Source: Candidatus Eiseniibacteriota bacterium (GTDB taxonomy: Bacteria > Orphanbacterota > Orphanbacteria > Orphanbacterales > Orphanbacteraceae). Taken from it: 64,000 nt of DNA. The DNA is taken from contig JAJRWB010000001.1 of NCBI GenBank assembly GCA_024276995.1, positions 124,001 through 188,000 on the forward strand. Direction: 5' to 3'. A program made the translations under genes and the position numbers. The notes beneath the pieces are model-generated. The model was not told the origin of the DNA. It did not search any database and saw only the letters and a list, made by a program, of their open reading frames with translations. Below are positions 43,381 through 52,620 of this stretch, one piece after another (the first letter of the stretch is position 1; the number at the start of each line of letters is the position of its first letter).

Positions 43381-44412
43381 ATGAAGCGGGAAGGCGCCTC
43401 CAGGGTGGAACTGGCCGAACCGGGATCGGTGGAGGATCTCGTCGCCCGCGGCGTGCTCGCCGTGGTAGACGATGATTACCGTCTCGTCGAACGGAAACTC
43501 ATGGGGAGCATCCAGTCGGAGTTCTCCATCGCCCCGTCGGTGATCCGCCACCTCGTCGAGGCGGGGGGAAAAAGGATCCGGCCGATCGTCCATTGCCTGT
43601 CGGCCGGGTTGTGCGGCTACCGGGGGAAAGACCATATCCTCATCGCGGCGGTGAGCGAGATGATCCACTCGGCGACGCTCTTTCACGACGACGTGATCGA
43701 CGAGGGGAGCGTGCGCCGGGGCAAGCCGGCGGCGAACCGGATCTGGGGAAACGAGACGGTCGTGCTCGTAGGGGACTTCATCTTCGCGCGGGCGTTCACG
43801 TTGATGATCGATGCCGGCTTCTTCACCATCGCAAAGCACCTCAGCCGAACGGTGGAGGACCTGGTGCAGGGGGAACTGCTTCAGCTCGAATTCGCGGGAA
43901 AACATTTCCTCTCACAGGAGGAATATATCGATATCGTGCGGTGCAAGACGGCATCGCTCTTTTCCTGGTGCACCCGGGCGGCGGCGATGATCGCCGATCT
44001 GCCCAAGGAGAGGATCGACGCCATGGCACGCTTCGGCCACCATTTCGGCGTCGCCTTCCAGATCACCGATGATGTTCTCGATTACGCCGGCGCCTCCCTT
44101 GAGATGGGGAAGGGCCACCTGAGCGATCTCGCCGAGGGGAAGGTCACCCTCCCTCTCATCCTGGCGGGCGAGGAGGACCGGGAGATTCCCCGTCGCCTCG
44201 AGGAACTCCTCGGCCGGGGGGGCGCGATCGACAGAGAGAAGCTCGACCATCTCGCCGGTTCGGTGCTCGCCACCGGGGCGATCGAGGGGTCACTCACCAT
44301 GGCGGAAAGCCACGTGGAGCGCGCCCTCGCCGTGGTCGGCGAGTTCCCCGACTCGCCCTGGAAGGATGCGCTCGTCGAGCTGTGCCGGTTCATCGTGAGC
44401 CGGATCCACTGA
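43381..44412 (+). CDS. Polyprenyl diphosphate synthase
   Basis: 343 residues of the trans-isoprenyl diphosphate synthase family (octaprenyl/heptaprenyl type). The two Asp-rich motifs are HSATLFHDDVIDEG and FQITDDVLDYAG; GGKRIRPIVHCLSAG, GNETVVLVGDF and the KVTLPLI helix are also present. The product chain length would be that of a quinone side chain; the residue before the first motif is not enough to fix it by eye. Translation is taken from ATG 43381; an in-frame ATG at 43330 is possible. Confidence 0.92.
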   Translation: MKREGASRVELAEPGSVEDLVARGVLAVVDDDYRLVERKLMGSIQSEFSIAPSVIRHLVEAGGKRIRPIVHCLSAGLCGYRGKDHILIAAVSEMIHSATLFHDDVIDEGSVRRGKPAANRIWGNETVVLVGDFIFARAFTLMIDAGFFTIAKHLSRTVEDLVQGELLQLEFAGKHFLSQEEYIDIVRCKTASLFSWCTRAAAMIADLPKERIDAMARFGHHFGVAFQITDDVLDYAGASLEMGKGHLSDLAEGKVTLPLILAGEEDREIPRRLEELLGRGGAIDREKLDHLAGSVLATGAIEGSLTMAESHVERALAVVGEFPDSPWKDALVELCRFIVSRIH

Positions 44413-44585
44413 TCTTTCCCCGCTGAGAATAAACCGCGTGCCGGGCGAGTATTCCCATCAGATCGTGCTTTTTTTCGAACAATTCGAAAGCTTCCGTCGT
44501 CTTGGAAGAGAGACGCAACTGTAAGACGGCACTCGGCGCCCTCGGCGGGCAACGCGCGCCGTTCCGATTGAAGGAGATCATCGAA

Positions 44586-45377
44586 ATGAAGAAGAGATTC
44601 AGCATCGGCCTTTCGGCGGCGCTTCTTGCCCTTGTGGTCGCCGGCTGCGGCGGTGGAGACAGCCCGACGGGGGCAGGCGGTTCCGCGGGCGGCGCGGATA
44701 CGGATCACGTGAAGATCGTGTCGATGAGTCCGGCCGACGAGACGGTCGGTCTCGAAGGGCTCGTCGAGCTCAAGATCGAGTTCGACAGGCCCGTGAGCCG
44801 GGTGGTGGCGGTGCTCCTCCCCGACGCGCTCGGGTTTTCGAGCGACGAGTGGCTGCTGCGGAGCGCCGACGGGAAGATGTGGACGAAGACGATCAGTATT
44901 CGCTCCGGGCGGGACTATCACTTCATCGTGGCGGAGGCGATCGGCGAGGACAGCACGCGGATGGAGCGCCCCGAAGTGGTGGTGTTCACGTCGAGGGAGA
45001 CTCTTCCGGAAGGAACGATCACCGGCAAGGTGAGCACGCCCGCCGTGACGATCTCTCCGGTAGGGACGGTGGTGCTCGCCTACGACGCGAACCGGTGGCA
45101 GGGATTCGACAGTATCAACGATCCCGATATTCTCGTGTCGTTCGGCTACGTGGAAGACGACGGCGGCGCCTTTGTCGTGGACCACCTGCACAGCGGCAAT
45201 TACTATCTCCTGGCGCTGAAATACGATTTCGAAACGAGCAGCGACGGTGTTGTGCAGAATCAAAATGTGTACATGGGAATCTACGGTCTGTGGGCCGCGT
45301 ACCCTGAGTTCGAAAAGATCTCCCTCCCCGTGGACGGCACCTACACGGACGCGGATATCGATCTCTTTCGCCGGTAG
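44586..45377 (+). CDS. Lipoprotein, Ig-like, unknown function
   Basis: 263 residues with signal MKKRFSIGLSAALLALVVAGC (Cys at 21), then a Gly/Ser linker, a segment like a bacterial Ig-like (SbsA-type) domain (VKIVSMSPADETVGLEGLVE, LKIEFDRPVSRVVAV) and a second beta-rich carboxypeptidase-regulatory-like domain (GTITGKVSTPAVTISPVGTV). AAGGAGATC precedes the ATG. The 170 bases upstream hold no convincing promoter. It is followed by a strong terminator. Confidence 0.8.
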   Translation: MKKRFSIGLSAALLALVVAGCGGGDSPTGAGGSAGGADTDHVKIVSMSPADETVGLEGLVELKIEFDRPVSRVVAVLLPDALGFSSDEWLLRSADGKMWTKTISIRSGRDYHFIVAEAIGEDSTRMERPEVVVFTSRETLPEGTITGKVSTPAVTISPVGTVVLAYDANRWQGFDSINDPDILVSFGYVEDDGGAFVVDHLHSGNYYLLALKYDFETSSDGVVQNQNVYMGIYGLWAAYPEFEKISLPVDGTYTDADIDLFRR

Positions 45378-45401
45378 GGAGCGATAAACCGGGGTAGTCG
45401 A

Positions 45402-45430
45402 GAGGGCGCGACCCGTAGGGTCGCGCCCTC
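45402..45430. terminator. Bidirectional terminator hairpin
   Basis: A perfect 13-bp stem (GAGGGCGCGACCC) with a GTA loop, lying between the convergent ends of the lipoprotein gene and the signalling operon. It is followed by TTCCC on the plus strand. Confidence 0.75.
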
Positions 45431-45436
45431 TTCCCG

Positions 45437-46720
45437 TCACACCGGTGCGTGGGCGGCCGCGCGGGAGGCTTCGCACGACGCATGACACGGCAGGCGGAAG
45501 GAGAAGACACTCCCCTTTCCCGGCTCGCTCTCAACCCAGATCACGCCGCCGAGATTCTCGACGATCATCTTGCTGATCGAAAGGCCGAGGCCGGTTCCCT
45601 TCTCTCGTTTCCCGTCCCCCTTCCCTCTTCCCACCTGGTGGTACCGGTCGAAGAGAAGGGGGATCTCTTCGGCGGGAATGCCGATGCCGTTATCGGCGAC
45701 GGTGAAGCAGACGGCATCCGACGAGGCGACATACGCGGCGCTCACCTTGATCCGCCCGCCGTCGGACGTGAACTTCATCGCGTTCGTCACGAGGTTGGTG
45801 AGCACCTGGGTGATCCTGTCGGCATCGCTCTCCATCGACGGGATCGACCGATCGATCTCGATGGATAGGCGGATCTTCTTCCTCTCCGCCTGCGAGTGGA
45901 GGGGCCGGATCGCGGCGCGCACAAGGCACCCCACGTCGATTTCGCTCACGTCCGGTCGGAAACTTCCCGCATCCATGCTCGACATGTCGAGAATATCGTC
46001 GACGAGCCTGGAGAGGCGCCGGCTTTCGGAGTTGATGATCTCTACGAATTCCTCGTATTTCTCCGGGTCGAGATTCCTGTACTTGAGAAGAACTTCCGAC
46101 ATCGACTGGATCGACGTGATCGGACTGCGCAATTCATGGGAGACCGAGGAGAGATACTCCTCCTTCTCCTTTCCGATCCCTCTCATCTCGCCGATCAGCG
46201 AATCGAGGCTGTTCGATCCGCGGCGCACCTGGGTGAGGAGCGTCGTGTTGAGAAGCTTCACTTTCCGGTTCGACGACCGAAGATCGCGGGTGAGTCGGGC
46301 GAGGTGCGTTCTCGCGTTCCGCTCCCTCTCCCACAGACGCCTGTACTTCCGGTGCACCTGCTCTTCGCCGGTGAGGTCCTTGAGAAAGACGAGGGCGCCC
46401 CGGTACGATCCGTCGTCCCGAAAGAGAGGAGAGACCGAGAGGAAGACGCTGCACGCCGAGCCGTCGGGCAGCGTGCAGTGCACTTCCCTCAGGCGAATCG
46501 TCCTCCCCTCCTTCTCCACGGTCGAGAGCGTCCGTTTCAGTCCGAACAGGTTGAGCCATTCGCCGCAGCGCCGATCCTCCTCGAGCCGCTTCGGCCGGAC
46601 GCCGAGGTGGGTGGGAAGCGCCCGGTTCCAGTAGAGAAGAATGCCGTCCGGATCGACCACGAAGGCCGGGTCGATCGACGCATCGAGGATGCGCGCTTCG
46701 CATGATTCACGATACTCCAT
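45437..46720 (-). CDS. PAS-domain sensor histidine kinase
   Basis: 427 residues, soluble. A PAS domain (about 8-115, with ILDASIDPAFVVDPDGILLY), a coiled-coil-like stretch (about 125-190), a HisKA domain (LSSVSHELRSPITSIQS, phospho-acceptor His195) and a HATPase domain with N box (ITQVLTNLVTNAMKFTSDGG), G1 (VADNGIGIP) and G2 (GKREKGTGLGLSISKMIVEN). It is the last gene of the partner-switching operon; no response regulator is encoded beside it. The ATG at 46720 overlaps the STAS gene by 14 bases. Confidence 0.93.
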   Translation of the reverse strand: MEYRESCEARILDASIDPAFVVDPDGILLYWNRALPTHLGVRPKRLEEDRRCGEWLNLFGLKRTLSTVEKEGRTIRLREVHCTLPDGSACSVFLSVSPLFRDDGSYRGALVFLKDLTGEEQVHRKYRRLWERERNARTHLARLTRDLRSSNRKVKLLNTTLLTQVRRGSNSLDSLIGEMRGIGKEKEEYLSSVSHELRSPITSIQSMSEVLLKYRNLDPEKYEEFVEIINSESRRLSRLVDDILDMSSMDAGSFRPDVSEIDVGCLVRAAIRPLHSQAERKKIRLSIEIDRSIPSMESDADRITQVLTNLVTNAMKFTSDGGRIKVSAAYVASSDAVCFTVADNGIGIPAEEIPLLFDRYHQVGRGKGDGKREKGTGLGLSISKMIVENLGGVIWVESEPGKGSVFSFRLPCHASCEASRAAAHAPV

Positions 46721-47207
46721 GAGTCTCTCCGCATTCGAGGAAGAGGAAATATTCCATCTCAACGTCGTCGAACTCCATCGCGCCGCCGCACGAGGGGCAC
46801 TTTCTCGGCGGAGCGTCCATTCCCGACCGATTCGACACGACCTCCTCGGTGGTAAGGAGCATTTCCACTTCGCCGCCGTCGCAGTTCGGGCAGATGTACG
46901 GTGCATAGAAGGAAACGACCGTTCCGCCGCCGAAGAAGTTGGAGATCATGTTGAGCTGTTCCACCACGGGAACGGAGCAGCGGGTGAACTCGAGGTTGTG
47001 CCGTTCCCCGAGCGACTGGACCATGTTGATCCACTCCCTCACGCCGAACGAGTTGATCCTCGTCACCCTTTCGAGATCGAAGCGGACCGTCGGTCTCAGG
47101 TTGACCGCCAGGCTCTCGAGGTCGGTCTCCTCGTCGATCACCCCGTCGAGACGGATGATCGTGGTGTCGCCGTCGTCGGTGCGACGGCATTTCAGTCGAT
47201 TCGACAT
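46707..47207 (-). CDS. STAS-domain protein with C-terminal zinc-ribbon
   Basis: 166 residues. The N-terminal half is a STAS-like domain: DTTIIRLDGVIDEETDLESL then VRFDLERVTRINSFGVREWI. The SpoIIAA phospho-site DSSG reads NSFG, so the usual acceptor Ser is Phe and only the neighbouring Ser remains. The C-terminal half has two Cys pairs, CPNCDGGEVE and CPSCGGAMEF, like a zinc ribbon. AAGGAGGC precedes the ATG at 47207. It lies between the HATPase gene and the histidine kinase, so it is likely the partner-switch target. Confidence 0.8.
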   Translation of the reverse strand: MSNRLKCRRTDDGDTTIIRLDGVIDEETDLESLAVNLRPTVRFDLERVTRINSFGVREWINMVQSLGERHNLEFTRCSVPVVEQLNMISNFFGGGTVVSFYAPYICPNCDGGEVEMLLTTEEVVSNRSGMDAPPRKCPSCGGAMEFDDVEMEYFLFLECGETHGVS

Positions 47208-48148
47208 TTCTCTGCCTCCTTGACGAAAATCCACAGCGATTGTTCCCGCCCGGACCGGTCGCCGTACGCCCGGCGCCGGGAGAGGATGCCGGTTACTTCG
47301 GTGCGCCGGTTCTCCTCGATGCTGATAACAAGGCGACCGACGGCCCGGTAGGATTTGAAAAGACCGAGGCCGGCGCCTCCTCCCTCATCCAGGCGGGGGG
47401 AACCTTTCTCCCGGGTGAGCGCCGGAACGAGATGGCGCAGCGCCACATCGGGGGAGAGCGAACCGAATGGGTCGGCGGCCGACAGCGCCGCTTCGGTCGC
47501 GGTCACCGCGAGGGTGAGGGTGAGCGCCTCGTGCTCGGCGAGGGTGATGTCGTGGGGTCGGGGGAGGTGCCTGAACCGCGGTTCGCCCCGAAAATCGACC
47601 GGGGCGTTGTACAGCCCGTTGGTCAGGAGTTCATCGCCCAGCTCGAGAAGGCGGCGGGTCGTTCGCGGCGCGAGTCCCGCTTCGCCCGCCGCCGTCCCCT
47701 CGATCCAGTCGAGCGCCGCTTCCCTCTCGCTCGAACGGCGCACCGTGGTGCGCCAGACACGGAGATCGCCGTCGTCGGCCGGCTCCATGTGGCGCTCCAC
47801 TCCGAACGGACGGCGTTCGATCGCCTCCATCGCCTGGAGAACATCGCCGGCGTCCCCTTCCACGAGGAGCGCACCGAGCGTGCGCGGCCACGTTCCACCG
47901 TGAAGATCGCCCCGTCCGACGGCGATGCCGATGACGCCGGGCGTGCTGATCGCCGCGCTCCTGAGAAGATCGATCCCCGCACGGCTTGTGGAGGTCACGA
48001 GATACCGGGGCTGCGCCGTCTGGAGGATTCTCAACGTTTCGTACGGCGTGCGCGGCACGCTCACCATGCACCGGCCCTCGCGCTCGAAACATTCGCTCCA
48101 CGCCTTTCCACAGCCGGGGAGATAGAGAACGATACGCCGCCCGATCAT
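47192..48148 (-). CDS. Anti-sigma-factor-like HATPase protein
   Basis: 318 residues. An N-terminal stretch has a receiver-like pattern (RIVLYLPGCGKAWSECFERE, YLVTSTSRAGIDLLRSAA, GVIGIAVGR) without clear acidic residues. The C-terminal half is a GHKL ATPase of the RsbW type, with ELGDELLTNGLYNAPVDF (N box) and DEGGGAGLGLFKSYRAVGRL (G box). It would act as the kinase half of a partner switch, phosphorylating the STAS protein. The ATG at 48148 overlaps the phosphatase stop (ATGA). Confidence 0.8.
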   Translation of the reverse strand: MIGRRIVLYLPGCGKAWSECFEREGRCMVSVPRTPYETLRILQTAQPRYLVTSTSRAGIDLLRSAAISTPGVIGIAVGRGDLHGGTWPRTLGALLVEGDAGDVLQAMEAIERRPFGVERHMEPADDGDLRVWRTTVRRSSEREAALDWIEGTAAGEAGLAPRTTRRLLELGDELLTNGLYNAPVDFRGEPRFRHLPRPHDITLAEHEALTLTLAVTATEAALSAADPFGSLSPDVALRHLVPALTREKGSPRLDEGGGAGLGLFKSYRAVGRLVISIEENRRTEVTGILSRRRAYGDRSGREQSLWIFVKEAEKCRID

Positions 48149-50163
48149 GAGAAAACCTCCTCGCACCGCCGCGCTCCCTCTTTCATGCGCAGCACTACCA
48201 TCGCCACGTCGTCGCCCGCGATCGCGGCGTCTCCCGGGGAGATCACGGCGCGGAGAAGGCGATCGCGGATCGAGCACGCCGTTTCGCTCCTTTCACGGGC
48301 GAGGAAACGGCGGAGCCCCTTCCTCCCGAGAGGTTCGCCCGACCGGGTCGCGTTCTCGATCAGCCCGTCGGTGTAGAAGAGGAACGTCTCTCCCTTCTCG
48401 AAAAGCCGCACCGATTCGGTGTAGCGGCTTTCGGGGAAGTCGCCGAGTCGAGGCCCGCGGGCCGCGAGCACTTCGGCGTTTCCGTCCGCGGAGATCACCA
48501 TGGGAAGAGGATGACCGGCGTTGGCGAATCGGATCACCGATGCCTCCCGCTCGAAGCGGGCGGCGAAGAGGGTCATCACCAGGTCTCGCCGGCCGGTGCA
48601 AAAGACGGTGCGGTTCAATTCCTCGAGGATCCGCGCCGGCGTGAGTTCCCCGGCACCGGCGGCGCCGGCGAGAGTGGCGCAAGACCCGTGAACCGCGGCG
48701 GTGACGAGGGCGGGCGGGACGCCGTGACCGGTGACATCGCCGATGAGCACGGTGAAACTCTCTTCCCCCTCGCGGTGGACGTAGCCGAACCAGTCGCCAC
48801 CCGTTTCGGTGGCGGGGTGGAAGGCGCCCGACACGTCGATCCAGGGGAGGCGCGGGTCGTCCCTGGGGAAGAGGGCCCGCTGGACCGCCCGGGCGGTGCT
48901 CATTTCATGGGCGATCCGTTCGCGTTTCATCGATTCATGGAGAAGCTGCACATTCATCAGCGAGACGGCGAGGGTGTTCGCCACCGTGCCGGCGAACACC
49001 CGCTCCTCGTCGGACCACGAGCAACTCTGTCCACGGCGGTAGACCGCCACCGCCGCGAGGGGCGTCCCGGAATGGGAGACGGGGAAGAGGAGGCCGCCCG
49101 TGATCGGGTCGGGCGCCGAATCGGTGCGACGCCTGCCGGAGGAAAGAAGAGCGTGGATCTCGCCGAGCTGCTGTTCGCCGGGGGGCTCGCCGAAGCACCG
49201 TTCGAGTGTCCACGGTCTCCCGTCGTGGGGAACGAACAAGGCGGTCGACGCCCCGCAAAGCCGGTTCCGGACGGCGGTGCAGGCGAGCCGGCACAATTCC
49301 TCCCTGTCGAACTCCCCCGCCATCGACCGGCCCGCCGCGAGGACGGCGTTGAGATCGCCGACCCTCAGGCGGATCGACAGGCGCATCTCTTCCATCGACT
49401 CCGACAGCGATTCGATTTCGTGGCTTCCCACGCGCGGCACCTGTTCATCGAGATTACCCCGGGCAATGAGACGACTCGATTCGGCGAGGCGGACCACGGG
49501 GCCGGCGATATATTTGCCGAGCCTGAGCGCGAGGGCGGAGCCGCTGGCCAGGATGAGCGATCCGACGAGCACCGAGGAGATCCAGAACCGCCTCACCCGC
49601 GCGGCGGAGCGTCTTTCTTCCGACGCGATCGCCTCGCGTAGCGGCGCGAGGGAACGGGAGAGGACGAGAGATCCCCACGGCCGACCGGCCACGCGCACCG
49701 GTACCGAGACATTGAGCACCTCTTCTCCCTCCCGTTCGACCGTCTCCGTCCGTGTCGCTTCCACGCCGGTCCAGTCCGGTGGAATCACCGGGACGTTCCT
49801 CCCGACCTCGGTCAGGTCGGACGAGGCGAACACGACGCCGTCCGAATGAACCAGCGCCGCGTGGAGCAACTCGTCGCGCGCTTCCACCGTGGCGGCGAGG
49901 GTGGAACACAACCCCGTGAAGTCGAAGCTCGCCAGCGGCTGCGCCGCCTGGGCGGAAAGTTGGCCAGCGAGGAGGACCGCCTCCGTTTCGAGATGCTCGT
50001 TCAACCGCGCCACCGTGGCCTGCAGGTCTTCCCGCGAGGCGGTGGTGAGGTTGTGCACTTGTATCAGCGTGAACAAGAGGGTGAGCGCCGCCAAGAGAAG
50101 GAGAAAAAGGATGCCCAGCCCCGTCTGAATACTCTTCACCCTGAACCGGTCGGCGCGCCTCAT
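48145..50163 (-). CDS. Membrane-bound SpoIIE-type PP2C phosphatase
   Basis: 672 residues. A first helix (about 15-37), a periplasmic sensor domain (about 40-185), a second helix (about 195-215), HAMP (about 213-265, with IAGPVVRLAESSRLIARGN), a GAF domain (about 275-410) and a PP2C/SpoIIE phosphatase (VSGAFHPATETGGDWFGYV, LIGDVTGHGVPPALVTAAVH, FLFYTDGLIENA, GDDVAMVVLR). It would dephosphorylate a STAS partner in response to an external signal. It overlaps the substrate-binding gene upstream and the HATPase gene downstream by ATGA. Confidence 0.92.
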   Translation of the reverse strand: MRRADRFRVKSIQTGLGILFLLLLAALTLLFTLIQVHNLTTASREDLQATVARLNEHLETEAVLLAGQLSAQAAQPLASFDFTGLCSTLAATVEARDELLHAALVHSDGVVFASSDLTEVGRNVPVIPPDWTGVEATRTETVEREGEEVLNVSVPVRVAGRPWGSLVLSRSLAPLREAIASEERRSAARVRRFWISSVLVGSLILASGSALALRLGKYIAGPVVRLAESSRLIARGNLDEQVPRVGSHEIESLSESMEEMRLSIRLRVGDLNAVLAAGRSMAGEFDREELCRLACTAVRNRLCGASTALFVPHDGRPWTLERCFGEPPGEQQLGEIHALLSSGRRRTDSAPDPITGGLLFPVSHSGTPLAAVAVYRRGQSCSWSDEERVFAGTVANTLAVSLMNVQLLHESMKRERIAHEMSTARAVQRALFPRDDPRLPWIDVSGAFHPATETGGDWFGYVHREGEESFTVLIGDVTGHGVPPALVTAAVHGSCATLAGAAGAGELTPARILEELNRTVFCTGRRDLVMTLFAARFEREASVIRFANAGHPLPMVISADGNAEVLAARGPRLGDFPESRYTESVRLFEKGETFLFYTDGLIENATRSGEPLGRKGLRRFLARERSETACSIRDRLLRAVISPGDAAIAGDDVAMVVLRMKEGARRCEEVFS

Positions 50164-51074
50164 CGGATCAGCCTGTCGACGGCGCCGCGTGCCCCCGGGG
50201 CGAGCCGGGCGCCGATCCGCCGCGCCACCGCCTCGTTCAATACGAGGAGCGTGCCGATCGGGGGGGCGACGGGCAGTTCATCCACCGTGAGTTCGCCCTC
50301 GAGGATCCGTCCCGCCGCCACCGCCACCTGATAGCCGATCGTTCCGTAGTGGGGTGAAATCGACGCGAACGCTCCCTCCTCGACGAAGCTTTCCGAGTAG
50401 GCGAAGAAGGGGATCCGCCGTTAGAGGCACCAGTTCCGGATGGCGAGAAAATTCGATTCGGTGTAAACCGTCGGATCGGGGATCATCCAGACGGCGTCGA
50501 CGCCCGATAGCCCGAGGAGTGCGGCCGATACGCTTCCCTCGGGCGCGTGAAGGGTGCGCGGGACGATTTCGATGCCGTATTCCGACGCTTCGGCCGCCGC
50601 CCGGCGGAAGACTTCCGCCGTCGACGCCGGATCGTAGATCAACCCGACCGAGTGGACACCGGGCAGGAGAAGTCGAAAGCCGAAGAATTGAGCCCCGAAG
50701 GGAATTTCCATGGCGACACCGGACATCCAGTCCGTTCTGAGGGAATGGCGCTCCCAGTTGAGCACCATGGCGAAGAGCGTCGGCCGGGCGTGATCGGCGT
50801 TTCGGCAGGCGTTCGCCGCGCGGGTGCCGAGGGCGAAGACGAGATCGGGATCGATCGAGTCGATCTCGGCGAGTGCGCCTTCCACGGCATCCTGTCTCCC
50901 GCCGAGGGAGAGTTCCACCACGGAAACGCCCGGGAGCGCTTCGCGAAAAGACGCCACCGGTTCACGGTAGATCTCGAGGTTGGCGCTCTTCAGCACCACC
51001 ACCGTCCCGGCGGGTGTGCCGCGCGCCGGCGGAGCGAAGAGGAGAAGAGCAGCAAGAAGGAGTGCTCTTTTCAT
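50160..51074 (-). pseudogene. ABC-type substrate-binding protein interrupted by one in-frame TAA
   Basis: A 304-codon ORF reading as an ABC_sub_bind (type 1 periplasmic) protein but for a TAA at 50421-50423. Before it are a signal (LLLAALLLFAPPARG), LVFALGTRAANACRNADH and SVGLIYDPASTAEVF, GVDAVWMIPDPTVYTES; after it, in frame, come RRIPFFAYSESFVEEGAFASI and YGTIGYQVAVAAGRILEG up to a TGA overlapping the phosphatase start. Glu (GAA) fits the stop position in this family. It is in a signalling operon rather than next to a permease, so it is probably a sensory ligand-binder. Confidence 0.8.
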
Positions 51075-51838
51075 CGATCGCCTCCGTCCTTTGCCAGGAA
51101 ACCTTCGGCGGGGAGGGTGGTCCACCGGTCGTAGCCGAGAAGGAGGAGGAGATCCTTTCCCGCCCCGTCCTCGTCCATGCCGAGAAACCGTTTCCTCACG
51201 GCGGCTACCTCGGCGGGGTCCGCCAGCTCACGGACGAAACAAAGCGGTGCGTTGGCGATCCTCTCGGTATCCTCCCCCACGGTAAGGCGGGCGAGGGCGT
51301 CCGGGTTGATGCTTCTCAGCAACGAAATGCTTTCGGGATCGACCACGGCGGCGTCCACCTGGCCGAGGGCCACCGCCAGGAGCGCATCGAGGTCCTTCGA
51401 TACGATTACCCACGACCACGATTCGCTCCCCGGTCCCGCGGCGAGCCGTCTCGTACCCGCCGCCACGCGGATCGGTCCGCCGTCCCCCCTGCGGAGGAGC
51501 TTCTTCCGGTAGGCCGTCCGTCCGTTCGATACGGGGATCAGCATGGGGACCGCCGTTCGGCCGGCCGCCAGGGTGCCCGTCTTGTGTGCGGGGAGAATGA
51601 GGAAATGGACTTCCCGACGGGCGACCTCGTCGACCAGGTCGCTCGCCCGGAGGAAGGGCTGGAAGGAATAGGAGGGGGCGAGGTATTCTTGGAAGCGGCT
51701 CTTGAGCAGCTCGAAGTCGTGGAGCTTCGTGTCGGGATCGAAATAGAAGAAGCCCGCCTTCCCCTCGTCCGGGCCGGCCCCCGGCAATGGTGGGGCGGTC
51801 ACGAGGCACAGAATGATGGCGACCAGCGACCGGCTCAT
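51071..51838 (-). CDS. PhnD-like periplasmic binding protein
   Basis: 255 residues with a signal peptide (ending TAPPLPGAG). The fold pattern DPDTKLHDFELLKSRFQEYL, LVDEVARREVHFLILPAHKT and LLAVALGQVDAAVVDPESISLL matches phosphate/phosphonate-type (PhnD) substrate-binding proteins. It is the first gene of the partner-switching operon and there is no ABC permease nearby, so it more likely senses than imports. The ATG at 51838 follows GGAAGGACA. Confidence 0.8.
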   Translation of the reverse strand: MSRSLVAIILCLVTAPPLPGAGPDEGKAGFFYFDPDTKLHDFELLKSRFQEYLAPSYSFQPFLRASDLVDEVARREVHFLILPAHKTGTLAAGRTAVPMLIPVSNGRTAYRKKLLRRGDGGPIRVAAGTRRLAAGPGSESWSWVIVSKDLDALLAVALGQVDAAVVDPESISLLRSINPDALARLTVGEDTERIANAPLCFVRELADPAEVAAVRKRFLGMDEDGAGKDLLLLLGYDRWTTLPAEGFLAKDGGDR

Positions 51839-51907
51839 GAAACAGGTGTCCTTCCGGGGCGCACGAGTGCGCATCCCGTCCGATGATCGACACGGCGGGG
51901 CATTTGC

Positions 51908-51937
51908 TTGACGGTCCACTCGCCGATCCGGTACAAA
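51908..51937 (+). promoter_or_regulatory. Promoter for the BMC-domain gene
   Basis: TTGACG (51908-51913), an 18-base spacer and TACAAA (51932-51937) lie about 35 bases upstream of the ATG at 51972. No convincing promoter was found for the divergent signalling operon. Confidence 0.5.
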
Positions 51938-51971
51938 GGGTGGACCGGCCCATCGCCGGACGGAGGTAGCT

Positions 51972-52604
51972 ATGATCGATCTTCGAGCTTACGTGTTCCT
52001 CGATTCTCTCCAAGGGCAGCTGGCGGCATTCACGGGATGCACGGGACGCGGCTTTCCGCCGATCCGGGGGGACGCGTCGCTGTGGATCGAAATCGCGCCG
52101 GGCATGCCGATTCACACGGTGACCGACGTCTGTCTGAAGGCGACGCGGGCGCAGCCGGCCGTCCAGGTGGTGGAGCGCGCCTTCGGCCTGCTCGAGGTGC
52201 ACCACGCCGATCAGGGAGAAGTGCTGCAGGCGGGCGCCGCCGCGCTCGCCCATCTCGGCGTGGATGAAAAGGCGCGGGCGAAGCCGAGGGTGGTCTCCCA
52301 CCAGGTCCTGCGCGGCGTCGAGCCGATGCACGCCCAGACGGTGAACCGGACGCGGTTCGGATCACTCCTCATCCCGGGCCAGTCGTTCTTCATCATGGAG
52401 ACGGAGCCGGCGGCGTACATCACACTGGCGGCGAACGAGGCGGAGAAGGCGGCCCGCGTCACCCTCAACCACGTGCAGCCTTTCGGCGCCTTCGGGCGGC
52501 TTCAGATGAGTGGTGAAGAGGCGGACGTCGATGCCGCCGCCGCGGCGGCGATCGCCGCGGTCGAGGGGATCAGCGGGCGGGAGATCGAGAAGAAGGGTCG
52601 CTGA
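51972..52604 (+). CDS. Bacterial-microcompartment-type (BMC) shell-like protein, orphan
   Basis: 210 residues that read as two tandem BMC-like halves. The C-terminal half, [20 protein letters not shown] then [20 protein letters not shown], follows the BMC pattern (E-T-x-x, AA/ANEA, KAA-VTL). The N-terminal half ([40 protein letters not shown]) is a more divergent copy. GGAGG lies five bases before the ATG. No other shell protein or encapsulated enzyme is nearby, so a role other than a classical compartment is possible. Confidence 0.65.
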   Translation: MIDLRAYVFLDSLQGQLAAFTGCTGRGFPPIRGDASLWIEIAPGMPIHTVTDVCLKATRAQPAVQVVERAFGLLEVHHADQGEVLQAGAAALAHLGVDEKARAKPRVVSHQVLRGVEPMHAQTVNRTRFGSLLIPGQSFFIMETEPAAYITLAANEAEKAARVTLNHVQPFGAFGRLQMSGEEADVDAAAAAAIAAVEGISGREIEKKGR

Positions 52605-52620
52605 TCGCCGCCGGGACCGC

